A DNA stretch of 64,000 nucleotides from Mycolicibacterium moriokaense (GCF_010726085.1 NZ_AP022560.1:2046001-2110000); one strand, 5' to 3'. Numbered from the stretch's first letter, positions 8,926-18,451 are shown. The notes: generated by a model from the sequence alone, not told the origin. Program-made: numbers and translations.

Positions 8926-9293
8926 GTGCTGGTCTTTCCGTAGAGCCGAACAGGTGGTGTGGGTCGTCGGCGGAAAGACTGGGCGGACGGACTTGGAGAA
9001 ACCTTGATGGGCTGCCCGGCGGCCGGTGAGCGTGCGCTGAAGCGTCGAGATTCGCATCCGGTGCTGAGCACTTGGACAGCACGCCTCATACGATGGGCAT
9101 GGCGACTGGTCTAGCTGTATCTGCGACGTCTAGTATCAGTAACCACGCGCCACCCCTACCGGGCGGCGCGTGAAGTTAGGGCACACTGAGACGACCGTGC
9201 AGGTATGGACTGCGCATACTTGCGGGAACCCTCTGGGGCCTTAACCCCGGAACGACCCCACAGCCCACTTGGACAGGAGATCGAGGAGCACCC
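8926..9293. promoter_or_regulatory. divergent promoter region, DUF2993 gene / fdxC
   Basis: No gene is seen in these 368 bp. Two TANNNT-type -10 candidates face fdxC: TACGAT near 9090 and TAGTAT at 9131-9136. A perfect 8-bp stem, CACGCGCC (9144-9151) with GGCGCGTG (9165-9172), follows. A smaller GGGG/CCCC hairpin near 9233-9246 comes before the fdxC ribosome binding site (GAGGAG). The 3' half therefore looks like a long structured leader of fdxC. Confidence 0.45.
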
Positions 9294-9617
9294 GTGACGT
9301 ACGTCATTGCCGAACCCTGTGTCGACATCAAAGACAAGGCGTGTATCGAGGAATGCCCAGTCGACTGCATCTATGAGGGCGCCCGCATGCTCTACATCCA
9401 CCCCGACGAGTGCGTGGACTGCGGGGCCTGCGAACCCGTGTGCCCGGTCGAGGCCATCTACTACGAGGACGATGTGCCGGACCAGTGGTCCAGCTACACG
9501 CAGATCAACGCCGACTTCTTCGCTGAGCTCGGTTCTCCCGGCGGGGCGTCGAAGGTCGGCCAGACCGACAACGATCCGCAGGCGGTCAAGGACCTGCCCC
9601 CGCAAGGCGAGGACTGA
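9294..9617 (+). CDS. fdxC: 7Fe/8Fe ferredoxin
   Basis: A 107-residue bacterial ferredoxin that carries low-potential electrons in the cytoplasm. The N-terminal cluster region is CVDIKDKACIEECPVDC, an arrangement seen where one cluster is [3Fe-4S]. The second region, CVDCGACEPVCP, is a standard CxxCxxCxxxCP [4Fe-4S] motif. GTG 9294 follows GAGGAG. dapC starts 11 nt after the stop, and fdxC-dapC adjacency is the order I recall in mycobacteria, so the two are probably cotranscribed. Confidence 0.96.
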   Translation: MTYVIAEPCVDIKDKACIEECPVDCIYEGARMLYIHPDECVDCGACEPVCPVEAIYYEDDVPDQWSSYTQINADFFAELGSPGGASKVGQTDNDPQAVKDLPPQGED

Positions 9618-9628
9618 CAACGGCTCGC

Positions 9629-10726
9629 TTGCCGCGCGTCTCGGCGTCGCTCCCGGTGTTCCCGTGGGACACCTTGGCCGACGCCACCGCGCTGGCCATG
9701 TCGCATCGTGACGGCATCGTCGACCTGTCGGTCGGCACCCCCGTCGATGACGTAGCTCCTGTCATCCAAGAGGCGCTGGCCGCGGCCGGTTCGGCGCCGG
9801 GCTACCCGGCGACCGCGGGCACTCCCTCGTTGCGGGCTTCCGCCGTGGCGGCGCTGGAGCGTCGATACGGCATCATCGGCCTGGCCGAGAGTGCGGTGCT
9901 GCCGGTGATCGGGACCAAGGAACTCATCGCCTGGCTGCCGACGCTGCTCGGTCTCGGTTCCGACGACGTCGTTGTGGTGCCCGAATTAGCCTATCCGACA
10001 TACGAAGTCGGCGCACGGCTGGCGAAGGTGCCGTTTGTGCGAGCAGATTCGCTGACGCAGTTGGGGCCGCAGTCGCCCGCGTTGGTGTTCCTGAACTCGC
10101 CGAGCAATCCGACCGGCAAGGTGTTGGGCGTCGATCATCTGCGCAAGGTGGTCGGTTGGGCGCGCGAGCGCGGCGTCCTCGTCGCCTCCGACGAGTGCTA
10201 TCTGGGGCTGGGTTGGGATGCCGAGCCGGTCTCGCTGCTGCACCCGTCGGTCTGCGACGGTGACCACACCGGGCTGCTGGCCATCCATTCGCTGTCGAAG
10301 ACGTCGTCGCTCGCCGGCTACCGCGCCGGCTTCGTCGTCGGAGACCAGGCCGTCGTGGCTGAGCTGCTGGCGGTGCGCAGGCACGCGGGCATGATGGTGC
10401 CGACGCCGGTGCAGGCTGCGATGGTCGCCGCGCTCAACGATGACGAGCACGAACGCCTGCAGCGCGAGCGTTACGAGCGGCGCAGGGCCACGCTCCTGCC
10501 CGCACTGAAGGCGTCCGGACTGACCGTCGACGATTCGGAAGCGGGACTTTACCTCTGGGCCACCCGCGGCGAGTCCTGCCGCGAGACTGTCGCCTGGTTC
10601 GCGCAGCGGGGGATCCTCGTCGCGCCCGGTGAGTTCTACGGACCGCGCGGAGCGCAGCACGTTCGAGTCGCGTTGACCGCGACCGACGAGCGGATAGCCG
10701 CTGCTTCGCAACGGCTCACCACCTAG
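9629..10726 (+). CDS. dapC: N-succinyldiaminopimelate aminotransferase
   Basis: A fold-type I PLP aminotransferase of 365 residues acting in the succinylase branch of lysine and meso-diaminopimelate synthesis. The PLP lysine is K224 in HSLSKTSSLAGYRAG. NSPSNPTGKV and SDECYLGLGW are the expected cofactor-contact segments. TTG 9629 is the only plausible start after the fdxC stop, and it places the conserved ASLPVFPWDTL at residues 6-16. dapD and dapE lie 11-14 kb downstream in the same window. Assignment rests on strong similarity to the mycobacterial protein (recalled as Rv1178). Confidence 0.92.
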   Translation: MPRVSASLPVFPWDTLADATALAMSHRDGIVDLSVGTPVDDVAPVIQEALAAAGSAPGYPATAGTPSLRASAVAALERRYGIIGLAESAVLPVIGTKELIAWLPTLLGLGSDDVVVVPELAYPTYEVGARLAKVPFVRADSLTQLGPQSPALVFLNSPSNPTGKVLGVDHLRKVVGWARERGVLVASDECYLGLGWDAEPVSLLHPSVCDGDHTGLLAIHSLSKTSSLAGYRAGFVVGDQAVVAELLAVRRHAGMMVPTPVQAAMVAALNDDEHERLQRERYERRRATLLPALKASGLTVDDSEAGLYLWATRGESCRETVAWFAQRGILVAPGEFYGPRGAQHVRVALTATDERIAAASQRLTT

Positions 10727-10727
10727 C

Positions 10728-10787
10728 GCGAGCAGTCGCTAAATCCCCCGACACGCCGACGATTTGGGGGCTTTCACGTCTGCTCGC
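10728..10787. terminator. palindromic intergenic element, GCGAGCAG family, copy 1
   Basis: GCGAGCAG (10728-10735) pairs with CTGCTCGC (10780-10787), and CCCCC (10745-10749) pairs with GGGGG (10766-10770), giving a nested hairpin. It lies between the convergent stops of dapC and the response regulator; the right arm encodes the regulator's last codons. A related copy lies upstream of dapD (22483). Confidence 0.7.
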
Positions 10788-11409
10788 GCAGGAGGCCGAG
10801 AGACATCGCGGTCGTTACGGCCGCCGTGCGGTCGGACACACCGAGCTTGTTGAACGTCCGCAGCAGATGGGTCTTCACGGTCGCCTCGCTGATGTGCAGC
10901 TCGCGTCCGATCTCGGCGTTGGTCTTGCCGACGGCCACCAGGCCCAGCACCTCGATCTCACGCGTCGACAGCGCCGCCGAAACAGGTTGACGCACAAAGT
11001 GGATCAGTCGGTCGGCCACTGCGGGCGCCAACACCGTCTTGCCTCGGGCGGCATCTCGTACAGCCTCGGCGAGTTCGGCGCGCGAGGCATCCTTCAGAAG
11101 ATATCCCGCCGCGCCCGCCTCGACGGCACGCAGGATGTCGGAGTCGGACTCGTAGGTCGTGACGACGATGATGCGTGTCCCCGGCAGCAGCGCGAGGATG
11201 CGCTCGGTCGCCGCCACGCCGTCCACGTCCGGCATCCGCAGATCCATGAGAATGACGTCGGGCCGCAGGGATTCGGCCAGGGTGATCGCCTCGGCGCCCG
11301 ACCCCGCCTCGCCGACGACGGTGAGGTCGGCTTCGGCGTCGATCATGCCGCGCAGGCCCTCACGAACCACCGGGTGGTCGTCGACCAGCAGCACCTTCGT
11401 CGCCCTCAT
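10774..11409 (-). CDS. NarL/LuxR-type response regulator
   Basis: A 211-residue two-component regulator. The receiver domain (residues 3-120) has the acidic pair D10-D11, phosphoacceptor D56 in LMDLRMP and the conserved lysine in YLLKDAS. The C-terminal LuxR helix-turn-helix begins at LSTREIEVLGLVAVGKTNAEIG. It binds DNA when phosphorylated, presumably by the kinase encoded immediately upstream with a 4-nt overlap. Target genes are unknown. Both genes follow a carotenoid oxygenase on the same strand, so a linked regulon is possible. Confidence 0.93.
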   Translation of the reverse strand: MRATKVLLVDDHPVVREGLRGMIDAEADLTVVGEAGSGAEAITLAESLRPDVILMDLRMPDVDGVAATERILALLPGTRIIVVTTYESDSDILRAVEAGAAGYLLKDASRAELAEAVRDAARGKTVLAPAVADRLIHFVRQPVSAALSTREIEVLGLVAVGKTNAEIGRELHISEATVKTHLLRTFNKLGVSDRTAAVTTAMSLGLLREQT

Positions 11410-12587
11410 GCCGGTACCTCGACCGTCAGCGTCGTACCGCCACCTGCCGCAGGCGAGATGGTGACCGCGCCGCCGACCTGCGCCATCCGGGTGCGCATAC
11501 CCCGCAGTCCGAATCCCTCGCCGTGTCCGCCATTGAACCCAATGCCGTTGTCCGTCACCACAAGCCGGGTGCCCGATCCTGACCGAGACAGTTCGACGGT
11601 CACCGCGGTGGCGTGCGCGTGCTTACGGATGTTCGCGAACGCTTCCTGCGCGGCGCGCAGCAGCACCACATCCGACGCCATGCTCTGGGCGGGCAGGTCG
11701 CCGGCGATGTGCACCGTCACACGAGTGTCCGTCTCGGCCGTGAGCCGGTCGCACAGCCGCTGAATCGCTGCGGGCAGCGGCTCTTCGAGTGAACTCGGCG
11801 TCAGTTCGGCCACCATCGCCCGCGCCTCGGCGAGGTTCTCCCGCGCGGTGGCACCGATCAACTCGACATGCCGCCTGGCCGCCGCGGTGTCGGTGTCCAG
11901 CTCGGGTTCGACGGCCTGGGCGAGCATCACGATGCTCGTGAAGCCCTGCGCCAGCGTGTCGTGGATTTCGCGTGCCAGCCGTTCCCGTTCGGCGGCCGTG
12001 CCCGCCTCCCGGGACAGACGGGCGCTCTCGGCGCGGGTGGCCGCCAGTTCGGCGACCAGTGCGGCCAGCTGTCGGCGTTGGCGCAGCGATGTGATGATGA
12101 CGGTGCCGATCACCGGGGCGGCGACGACGGCGACAAGGGTGACCGCAACCGCCATCGACAGATTCGGCGACCGGATGCCGTTGCTCAGCAACAACATTGC
12201 CAGCGGAGCGATGTTGACGATCGTCGTCACCACCAACGCGGCACCCAGCGGCAGAGTGGAGAACACGATCGGATAGATCGCCGGCACGGCCGCCACCGAA
12301 ACGGGGGACGCCACCATCGCCAGGATCCACAGACCGATCGCCGCGCCGACGAACGCGACTGTGCGCCAGTCACGTTCGGGCAGCCGGGTTGCCCGGCGAC
12401 CGAAGGCCAGCACCACCGCCGCCATCGCCGACAGCGCCACCGCCGCGCCGATCACATTGCCGGGAAAGCGATGGTCCAGCAGAACCACGGCGACGATGGC
12501 CGCGACAGCGAGGCCGACGACGTAGGCCTCCCAGAGCCAGTTCCACTCACCCCCACGCGGCCAGCCTTCGGGCACGTCGTGGCTCAT
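11406..12587 (-). CDS. HisKA_3-type membrane sensor histidine kinase
   Basis: A 393-residue kinase. About five hydrophobic segments fill residues 20-165 with little room for an external sensor loop, so the signal may be sensed in the membrane. The dimerisation and phosphoacceptor motif is ERERLAREIHDTLAQG, with H209. The ATPase domain has NIRKHAHAT (N box), VTDNGIGF and GFGLRGM. It pairs with the response regulator that starts within its last four bases. The carotenoid oxygenase stop is only 9 nt upstream, so transcription is probably continuous. No good ribosome binding site is seen, which also fits coupling. Confidence 0.92.
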   Translation of the reverse strand: MSHDVPEGWPRGGEWNWLWEAYVVGLAVAAIVAVVLLDHRFPGNVIGAAVALSAMAAVVLAFGRRATRLPERDWRTVAFVGAAIGLWILAMVASPVSVAAVPAIYPIVFSTLPLGAALVVTTIVNIAPLAMLLLSNGIRSPNLSMAVAVTLVAVVAAPVIGTVIITSLRQRRQLAALVAELAATRAESARLSREAGTAAERERLAREIHDTLAQGFTSIVMLAQAVEPELDTDTAAARRHVELIGATARENLAEARAMVAELTPSSLEEPLPAAIQRLCDRLTAETDTRVTVHIAGDLPAQSMASDVVLLRAAQEAFANIRKHAHATAVTVELSRSGSGTRLVVTDNGIGFNGGHGEGFGLRGMRTRMAQVGGAVTISPAAGGGTTLTVEVPA

Positions 12588-12596
12588 CCGGCGATG

Positions 12597-14087
12597 TTAA
12601 CCGGCGGTCGGTGCCCAGTTGCCGTGGAAGCCGTGCGGTACCCGCACCGGAAGGTGCACCGTCCCCACCGTTTCCATGGTCTGCCCGTCGAGCAGCACCA
12701 GGTCGCTGCGGTCGGTGGATTTGTCGTAGACGAATCCCATCACCACGCCGTCGTCCTCCGCGGCATCGGGGCTGGACGGGACGAACACGAACTCGCCGGG
12801 TTCGCGGCCTGCGCCGAAGCGATGAGCCTCGGTGCGGCGTGCGACGAGATCGTGCTTGAGGATCGCGTCGGGATCCGAGACCCCCGGCCCATCACCCGCA
12901 ACACCGACGGCATAGCCGTAGCGGTGTTTGCGGCCGACCAGTCGCTCGTCGACACGCGGGAATTCCTGCCCCGTGTCGTCGAGACGCTCCTCGGTGACCT
13001 TGCCGGTGGTGAGGTCGACGGTCCAGCGGTCCAGCGTCGGGTTTTCGGGCACCAGCGCGTGGCCGGATGCGAACACCGATGCGTGCCGTACGACGTCGAG
13101 CACCACCTGATCGCCTAGAGGACCGGAGCTGTCGTAGGCGTTGAGCGGGTGGAACACGTAGCACGCGTTCACCTCGAACCACCGGACGTCGGCGGCGGTG
13201 CCCTCGCGTGGCATGAGGCCGACACGGGCCTGCCGTTCAGGGGCCCAGCGGTACGGCATCCCCGACGGGCCCGATCCGCCGCGATTCGACCCACGCATCG
13301 CGGCCCGCACGAATAAGTCCGGTGCGGCATGCCGTTCGGCGAACCTGGTCAACAGGTTCGCGACGGTCTTGGCAGGCCTGTTGTGCAGATTCAGGCCGAG
13401 ATCCAGCGCCACCGGAAGGTCGTACAGCACGACGTACTTCTCGGTGAGCGAGAAGTCGTGCATCATCGTCTGCGCCTTCAAGCGGATGTCGACCGTGTGA
13501 CGAATCTTTCCGTCAACCCCCATCACCGTGTACTGCACGATGTTTCCGCGCAGGGGGTTGTACGAGACCGCGTGCAGTTCACCGGTCGCCGGATCCCGCT
13601 TGGGGTGAGCGGTGTAGCCGGCGAACAGCGTGCCGCAGAAGTCCGACGGCCCAACGGTTTCCAGTTCGTCGGTCAACTCGTAGGGCCGCGCGCCACCCTC
13701 GACGATGGCCAGCGTCCTGCCGCCCTGCTCGATGATGTTGGTGTTGGCCGCGAAGTCGAAGCCCCCGTCGGTCGGCCCACCGTGCCAGGTCTCGCCAAGC
13801 TTGCGCGCGACGTCCGCCGAGCGCACCCACCGGTTGCGGTACCAGTGCGCCTTGCCGTCGCGCAGTCGCAGACCGTGCGCCATCCCGGAACCGAGGAACC
13901 AGTGGTAGCGGGCGGGGTCGGGGTCGCCGATCGGGTTCGGGCCGTTCCGCAGATAGCGCCCGTCGAGATATTCGGGAATGGCGCCGGTGACTTCGAGATC
14001 GGTGGCCGTGATCTCCTCGCGCACCGGGGCGAAGTTGCCGTTCAGATACGGATTCTCCGTCTCGCGGACGGGGGCTGCAGTGGTCAT
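12597..14087 (-). CDS. carotenoid cleavage oxygenase family protein
   Basis: A 496-residue non-haem iron oxygenase of the RPE65/carotenoid cleavage type, which splits a C=C bond in carotenoids or stilbene-like compounds. The four iron-binding histidines are most likely in TAHPKRDP, MMHDFSLT, CYVFHPLNAYD and, at the extreme C-terminus, VPHGFHGNW. RYLRNGPNP near residue 45 is the family's N-terminal signature. The ATG at 14087 is near a purine-rich stretch. It resembles a mycobacterial oxygenase I recall as Rv0654, which sits elsewhere in M. tuberculosis, so its place here is a rearrangement or a paralogue. Substrate is unknown. Confidence 0.92.
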   Translation of the reverse strand: MTTAAPVRETENPYLNGNFAPVREEITATDLEVTGAIPEYLDGRYLRNGPNPIGDPDPARYHWFLGSGMAHGLRLRDGKAHWYRNRWVRSADVARKLGETWHGGPTDGGFDFAANTNIIEQGGRTLAIVEGGARPYELTDELETVGPSDFCGTLFAGYTAHPKRDPATGELHAVSYNPLRGNIVQYTVMGVDGKIRHTVDIRLKAQTMMHDFSLTEKYVVLYDLPVALDLGLNLHNRPAKTVANLLTRFAERHAAPDLFVRAAMRGSNRGGSGPSGMPYRWAPERQARVGLMPREGTAADVRWFEVNACYVFHPLNAYDSSGPLGDQVVLDVVRHASVFASGHALVPENPTLDRWTVDLTTGKVTEERLDDTGQEFPRVDERLVGRKHRYGYAVGVAGDGPGVSDPDAILKHDLVARRTEAHRFGAGREPGEFVFVPSSPDAAEDDGVVMGFVYDKSTDRSDLVLLDGQTMETVGTVHLPVRVPHGFHGNWAPTAG

Positions 14088-14177
14088 GTGCCCATCGTGC
14101 GCTATCGGGTGTGCGGCGCGCGACGGCTTGACGGATGAACTTTGGTGTCCATCGAACGGTTGACACCCGGCCTGCGG

Positions 14178-15764
14178 TTACGGATCGGTGGCGCGCAGTC
14201 CCAGCGAGAACACCAGCCGTACGTCGGGGTCGTCCAACGAGGTGGACACCAGCTTCTCGATGCGCCGCACCCGGTAGCGCACGGTGTTCGGGTGCACGTG
14301 CAACTGCTTCGCGACGGTCGACACGTCGCCGAACGCGTCCAGATAGGCCCGCAGGGTCTCGGCCAGAATCGGCTCCTCGGCGCGCAGTTGCCGCACCCGT
14401 GGATCGATCAGGCTGGGCCGGCTCGCCACCTGCGAGACGATCTCATCCAGCAGCACGGTGGTGTGCGCTTCATCCAGCGAGGTGATCTGTCCGATCGCAC
14501 CCGGATGGCGATCGGCGCTGTCGAACACCCGGTCCACCTCGACGCGGGCCGCCGCGGCGCCCGCCAGCCCGGCCAGCGGGGCTGCGACGACCGCGCGCAG
14601 GGTCAGGCCGAGTTCGCGCTGCATGGCCGCGACCACTCCGCGCGCCCACGACATCACCGATGACGTCGCACCGACCTTGGGCAGCAAAACATAGACGCGC
14701 TCACCGACCGACACCGCCTGCGCGTCGGCGCGAAATGCGCTGGCGCTCAAGGCGATGACGCCGGTCGGCGGCGGCGGGGAGCCCTGGAAGCCGACGAGCG
14801 CCGCACGGCCGTCGGCGGTGATGCCGAGGTCACGCGCGATCGCTGCGGTGTCGACGTCGTCTCCTGCGAACCCGAGCAGTTCGGTCACCCGCATCGCGTG
14901 TGTCGAGGGCGTCGACGCCAGCCGTGCCATGATCCGCGCCGCCAGCACCGCTCCACCGCGCAGGATTTCCTCGGTGTCATCGGCCAGCGGCGCGGAGCCC
15001 TGCTGCAGCCAGATCGTGCCGGCGAATGCCGGGGGGCGACGGACATCGGTGCTCGGCAAATGGATGCCGACCGCCAGGCGAGGGCGCAGCCCGAGTTCGG
15101 GGCGCTCGGCCACGCGAACGACGTCGCCACCGGCCCGCAGCGCGTCGAAGATGCCCCACTGGCCGATCCACTCCAGATGTTCGGGCGGGCCGGCCCGACC
15201 CAGAATCGTCAACCGGCGCAGCTCGTCCGCCTCATCGTTGGACGCCGAGTACGCCAGCACGTGCGACTGCTCGTCCTCGATGCTGACCATCCCGCGGGTG
15301 CGGTCGGCGATCGACTGGGCGAGCCCGAACAGATCGGTGCCCGTGTCGCGGTGCGGGTCGCCCCGGTCGCCGTGGTGCTCGAAGGCGTGGTTGACGAGGC
15401 GGTACAGCGACTCCCAACGCGCCCTCGGGTCGACGGCCACCACCGCGGTGCCGAGTGCGACGGCCCGAGCCACCGCGGCCTCGCTGGGTTCCTTGACGAA
15501 GATGGCCGCAGGCACACGCCCCGACCCGGCGAACTGCTGCTCGAGCCATCGCACCGCTTCGGCGTCGGCGACACCGAGCAGGAAGAAGAGATCAGCCGAC
15601 CCCGGGCCCACGGCCAGACCCAGCCGGACGTCATCGGCGTCGACGAGCGCGACCGAGCCGACCGCCATATCGAGGCCACGGGGCGCCTCGACCAGCGTCA
15701 CCATCGTGCGGTCGAGGGCCAGCAGCAGCTGACCGAGTCCGAGGCCGGGAGACGGTGTCGTCAT
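14178..15764 (-). CDS. pruC: PucR-type transcriptional activator of proline catabolism
   Basis: A 528-residue regulator ending in a PucR-type helix-turn-helix: LRAYLDAFGDVSTVAKQL then HVHPNTVRYRVRRIEKL. The upstream half is a GAF-like sensory region. It is divergent from pruA, with 94 bp between the starts, and an orthologue in this place (recalled as Rv1186c, PruC) activates pruA-pruB in mycobacteria in response to proline. ATG 15764 is chosen because AAAGGAG lies 8 nt upstream. The naming follows position and family rather than a unique motif. Confidence 0.88.
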   Translation of the reverse strand: MTTPSPGLGLGQLLLALDRTMVTLVEAPRGLDMAVGSVALVDADDVRLGLAVGPGSADLFFLLGVADAEAVRWLEQQFAGSGRVPAAIFVKEPSEAAVARAVALGTAVVAVDPRARWESLYRLVNHAFEHHGDRGDPHRDTGTDLFGLAQSIADRTRGMVSIEDEQSHVLAYSASNDEADELRRLTILGRAGPPEHLEWIGQWGIFDALRAGGDVVRVAERPELGLRPRLAVGIHLPSTDVRRPPAFAGTIWLQQGSAPLADDTEEILRGGAVLAARIMARLASTPSTHAMRVTELLGFAGDDVDTAAIARDLGITADGRAALVGFQGSPPPPTGVIALSASAFRADAQAVSVGERVYVLLPKVGATSSVMSWARGVVAAMQRELGLTLRAVVAAPLAGLAGAAAARVEVDRVFDSADRHPGAIGQITSLDEAHTTVLLDEIVSQVASRPSLIDPRVRQLRAEEPILAETLRAYLDAFGDVSTVAKQLHVHPNTVRYRVRRIEKLVSTSLDDPDVRLVFSLGLRATDP

Positions 15765-15858
15765 CACGCGCTCCTTTGTCCGATCCAACTATATGACCGC
15801 GAGCTCTTTGTTCGATCAGCCATCGGTTGGGCGCGCCGCCCGCGCGCATCCTTACTGC

Positions 15859-17487
15859 ATGGACGCCATAACCGACGTACCCGCGCCGGCCAACGAGCCG
15901 GTCCACGAATACGCGCCGGGGTCGGGCGAGCGGTCCCGCCTCACCGACGCCCTCAAGACGCTCGCCGCCGACTCGATCGACCTGCCACACGTCATCGGCG
16001 GCACCCACCGCATGGGTGGCGGCACCCGTACCGACGTAGTCCAGCCGCATCGTCACGCCGCCCGCCTGGGCACCTTCACCAACGCCGACCACGCCGACGC
16101 GACCGCGGCCGTCGACGCCGCGATGGCCGCCAAGCCGGGCTGGGAGGCAACGCCGTTCGACGAGCGTGCGGCGATCTTCCTACGCGCCGCCGACCTGCTC
16201 GCCGGACCCTGGCGGGAGAAGTTGTGCGCGGCGACGATGCTCGGGCAGTCCAAGTCGGCCTATCAGGCCGAGATCGACGCGGCGTGTGAACTGATCGACT
16301 TCTGGCGGTTCAACGTCGCCTTCGCCCGCGAGATCCAGGCGCAGCAACCGATCAGCGTGCGGGGTGTCTGGAACCGCACCGACTACCGGCCGCTCGAGGG
16401 TTTCGTCTACGCCATCACGCCGTTCAACTTCACCGCGATCGCGGGCAATCTGCCCAGCGCCCCCGCGCTGATGGGCAACACCGTCGTATGGAAGCCGTCG
16501 CCCACACAGACATTCGCGGCCTACCTGACCATGCAGCTGCTCGAGGCGGCCGGCCTGCCGCCGGGCGTGATCAACCTGGTGGCGGGTGACGGTATCGCGG
16601 TTTCCGATGTGGCCCTTGCCGATCCACGGCTCGCCGGGATCCACTTCACCGGGTCGACGACGACGTTCCAGCACCTCTGGCGCGAGGTCGGCACCCACAT
16701 CGACCGCTACCACACATATCCAAGGCTGGTCGGGGAGACCGGCGGTAAGGATTTCGTGCTGGCCCACTCCTCGGCACGCCCGGATGTGTTGCGCACCGCG
16801 CTCATTCGCGGCGCGTTCGACTACCAGGGCCAGAAGTGTTCGGCTGCATCGCGGGCGTTCATTCCTCGATCGGTGTGGCATCAGATGGGCGACGACCTCC
16901 TGTCGGCCACCGAGGCGTTGACCTACGGCGACGTCACCGACCTGAGCAACTTCGGCGGCGCCCTGATCGACGACCGAGCGTTCGCGAAGAACGTCAGGGC
17001 GATCGAGCGCGCCAAGGGCGCCCCGGGCGTCACGATCGCCGTCGGTGGTGAATACGACGACAGCGAGGGCTATTTCGTTCGTCCGACGATTCTGTTGTCC
17101 GACGACCCGGCGGACGAGTCGTTCTCCACCGAGTACTTCGGACCCATCCTGTCGGTGCACGTGTACCCGGACGACGACTACGAACGCATCCTCGATGTCG
17201 TCGACACGGGCGCCCGGTACGCGCTGACCGGCGCGGTGATCGCGGACGACCGTGCGGCCGTGCTGAGGGCCGAGCGGCGGTTGCGCCACGCGGCGGGCAA
17301 CTTCTACATCAACGACAAGCCCACCGGCGCGGTGGTCGGCCAGCAGCCGTTCGGCGGCTCGCGGGCGTCGGGCACCAACGACAAGGCGGGCTCGGCGCTG
17401 AACCTCCTGCGCTGGACGTCGGCCCGGTCGATCAAGGAGACGTTCGTCCCACCGACTAACCACACCTACCCCCACATGGAGGTCTGA
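15859..17487 (+). CDS. pruA: delta-1-pyrroline-5-carboxylate dehydrogenase
   Basis: An aldehyde-dehydrogenase-superfamily enzyme of 542 residues that oxidises pyrroline-5-carboxylate/glutamate semialdehyde to glutamate with NAD+. The catalytic cysteine is C327 in GQKCSAASRAF, the general-base glutamate is in LVGETGGKDF, and HFTGSTTTF binds NAD. ATG 15859 is chosen because MDAITDVPAPANEPVHEYAP is the conserved N-terminus; an earlier ATG at 15793 would add 22 unrelated residues. pruB starts 1 nt after the stop, giving a two-gene operon. Confidence 0.96.
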   Translation: MDAITDVPAPANEPVHEYAPGSGERSRLTDALKTLAADSIDLPHVIGGTHRMGGGTRTDVVQPHRHAARLGTFTNADHADATAAVDAAMAAKPGWEATPFDERAAIFLRAADLLAGPWREKLCAATMLGQSKSAYQAEIDAACELIDFWRFNVAFAREIQAQQPISVRGVWNRTDYRPLEGFVYAITPFNFTAIAGNLPSAPALMGNTVVWKPSPTQTFAAYLTMQLLEAAGLPPGVINLVAGDGIAVSDVALADPRLAGIHFTGSTTTFQHLWREVGTHIDRYHTYPRLVGETGGKDFVLAHSSARPDVLRTALIRGAFDYQGQKCSAASRAFIPRSVWHQMGDDLLSATEALTYGDVTDLSNFGGALIDDRAFAKNVRAIERAKGAPGVTIAVGGEYDDSEGYFVRPTILLSDDPADESFSTEYFGPILSVHVYPDDDYERILDVVDTGARYALTGAVIADDRAAVLRAERRLRHAAGNFYINDKPTGAVVGQQPFGGSRASGTNDKAGSALNLLRWTSARSIKETFVPPTNHTYPHMEV

Positions 17488-17488
17488 C

Positions 17489-18451
17489 GTGGGCTTCTTC
17501 GATCGGGTCGCGCGCCCGGTGATCATGGCCGCTAGCCGGTCCGACGGGATGCGGCGCGCCGCCGAGCGCCTGCCCGTCACCCGGGAGGTGGTGCACCGTT
17601 TCGTGCCGGGTGAGACGGTGGCCGACGCACTGGACTCCGTTGGGCAGCTGCGGGATTCGGGCCGCCTGGTGTCCATCGACTACCTCGGTGAGGATGTCAC
17701 CGACGTCGACACGGCGAATGCCACCGTCGACGCCTACCTGGACCTGCTCGACGCGCTCGACCGCCGCGCGGAACCGTCGGCGGCGGTGCGACCGCTGGAG
17801 GTGTCGTTGAAGCTGTCGGCCCTCGGGCAGGCGTTGCCGCGCGATGGCGAGAAGATCGCGCTGGAGAACGCCCACACCATCTGCGAGCGGGCGCAGCGCG
17901 CGGGCGCGTGGGTGACCATCGACGCCGAGGATCACAGGACCACCGACTCGACGCTGTCCATCGTGCGGGATCTGCGCACCGAGTTCCGTTGGCTGGGCAC
18001 GGTTCTGCAGGCGTATCTGCGGCGCACCGAGGCCGATTGCAGGGAGTTCGCCGCGTCCGGTGCGCGCATCCGGTTGTGTAAGGGTGCCTACGACGAACCG
18101 GCGTCGGTGGCCTACCGGGACCGTGACGAGGTCACCGCGTCCTACCTACGGTGTCTGCGGGTTCTGATGGCCGGCGACGGCTATCCCATGGTCGCGTCGC
18201 ATGATCCGGCGGTCGTCGACGCGGTGCCTGCGATGGTTCGTGAGTTCGGCAGGGGCGTTGACGATTTCGAGTATCAGATGCTCTACGGCATCCGCGACGC
18301 GGAGCAACGCCGGTTGGCGGCCGAGGGTAACCATGTGCGCGTCTACGTGCCGTTCGGCACGCAGTGGTACGGGTATTTCGTGCGCCGGCTGGCCGAACGG
18401 CCCGCGAACCTGACATTCTTCCTGCGGGCGCTGGCCGAGCGCCGGCACTGA
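17489..18451 (+). CDS. pruB: proline dehydrogenase
   Basis: A 320-residue monofunctional FAD-dependent proline dehydrogenase with a TIM-barrel fold, doing the first step of proline breakdown at the membrane. Signatures are LEVSLKLSALG, TIDAEDHRTTDSTL, RIRLCKGAYDEP and FEYQMLYGIRD, and the C-terminal YVPFGTQWYGYFVRRLAERP binds substrate and flavin. It starts at GTG 17489 after GGAGGT that overlaps the end of pruA. The converging small membrane gene begins its stop 7 bp later. Confidence 0.96.
   Translation: MGFFDRVARPVIMAASRSDGMRRAAERLPVTREVVHRFVPGETVADALDSVGQLRDSGRLVSIDYLGEDVTDVDTANATVDAYLDLLDALDRRAEPSAAVRPLEVSLKLSALGQALPRDGEKIALENAHTICERAQRAGAWVTIDAEDHRTTDSTLSIVRDLRTEFRWLGTVLQAYLRRTEADCREFAASGARIRLCKGAYDEPASVAYRDRDEVTASYLRCLRVLMAGDGYPMVASHDPAVVDAVPAMVREFGRGVDDFEYQMLYGIRDAEQRRLAAEGNHVRVYVPFGTQWYGYFVRRLAERPANLTFFLRALAERRH

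Noticed and set aside
6695..9082. A 795-codon minus-strand ORF
   Set aside because: It runs through yceI, the DUF2231 gene and the DUF2993 gene in another frame, with Arg/His-rich shadow composition.
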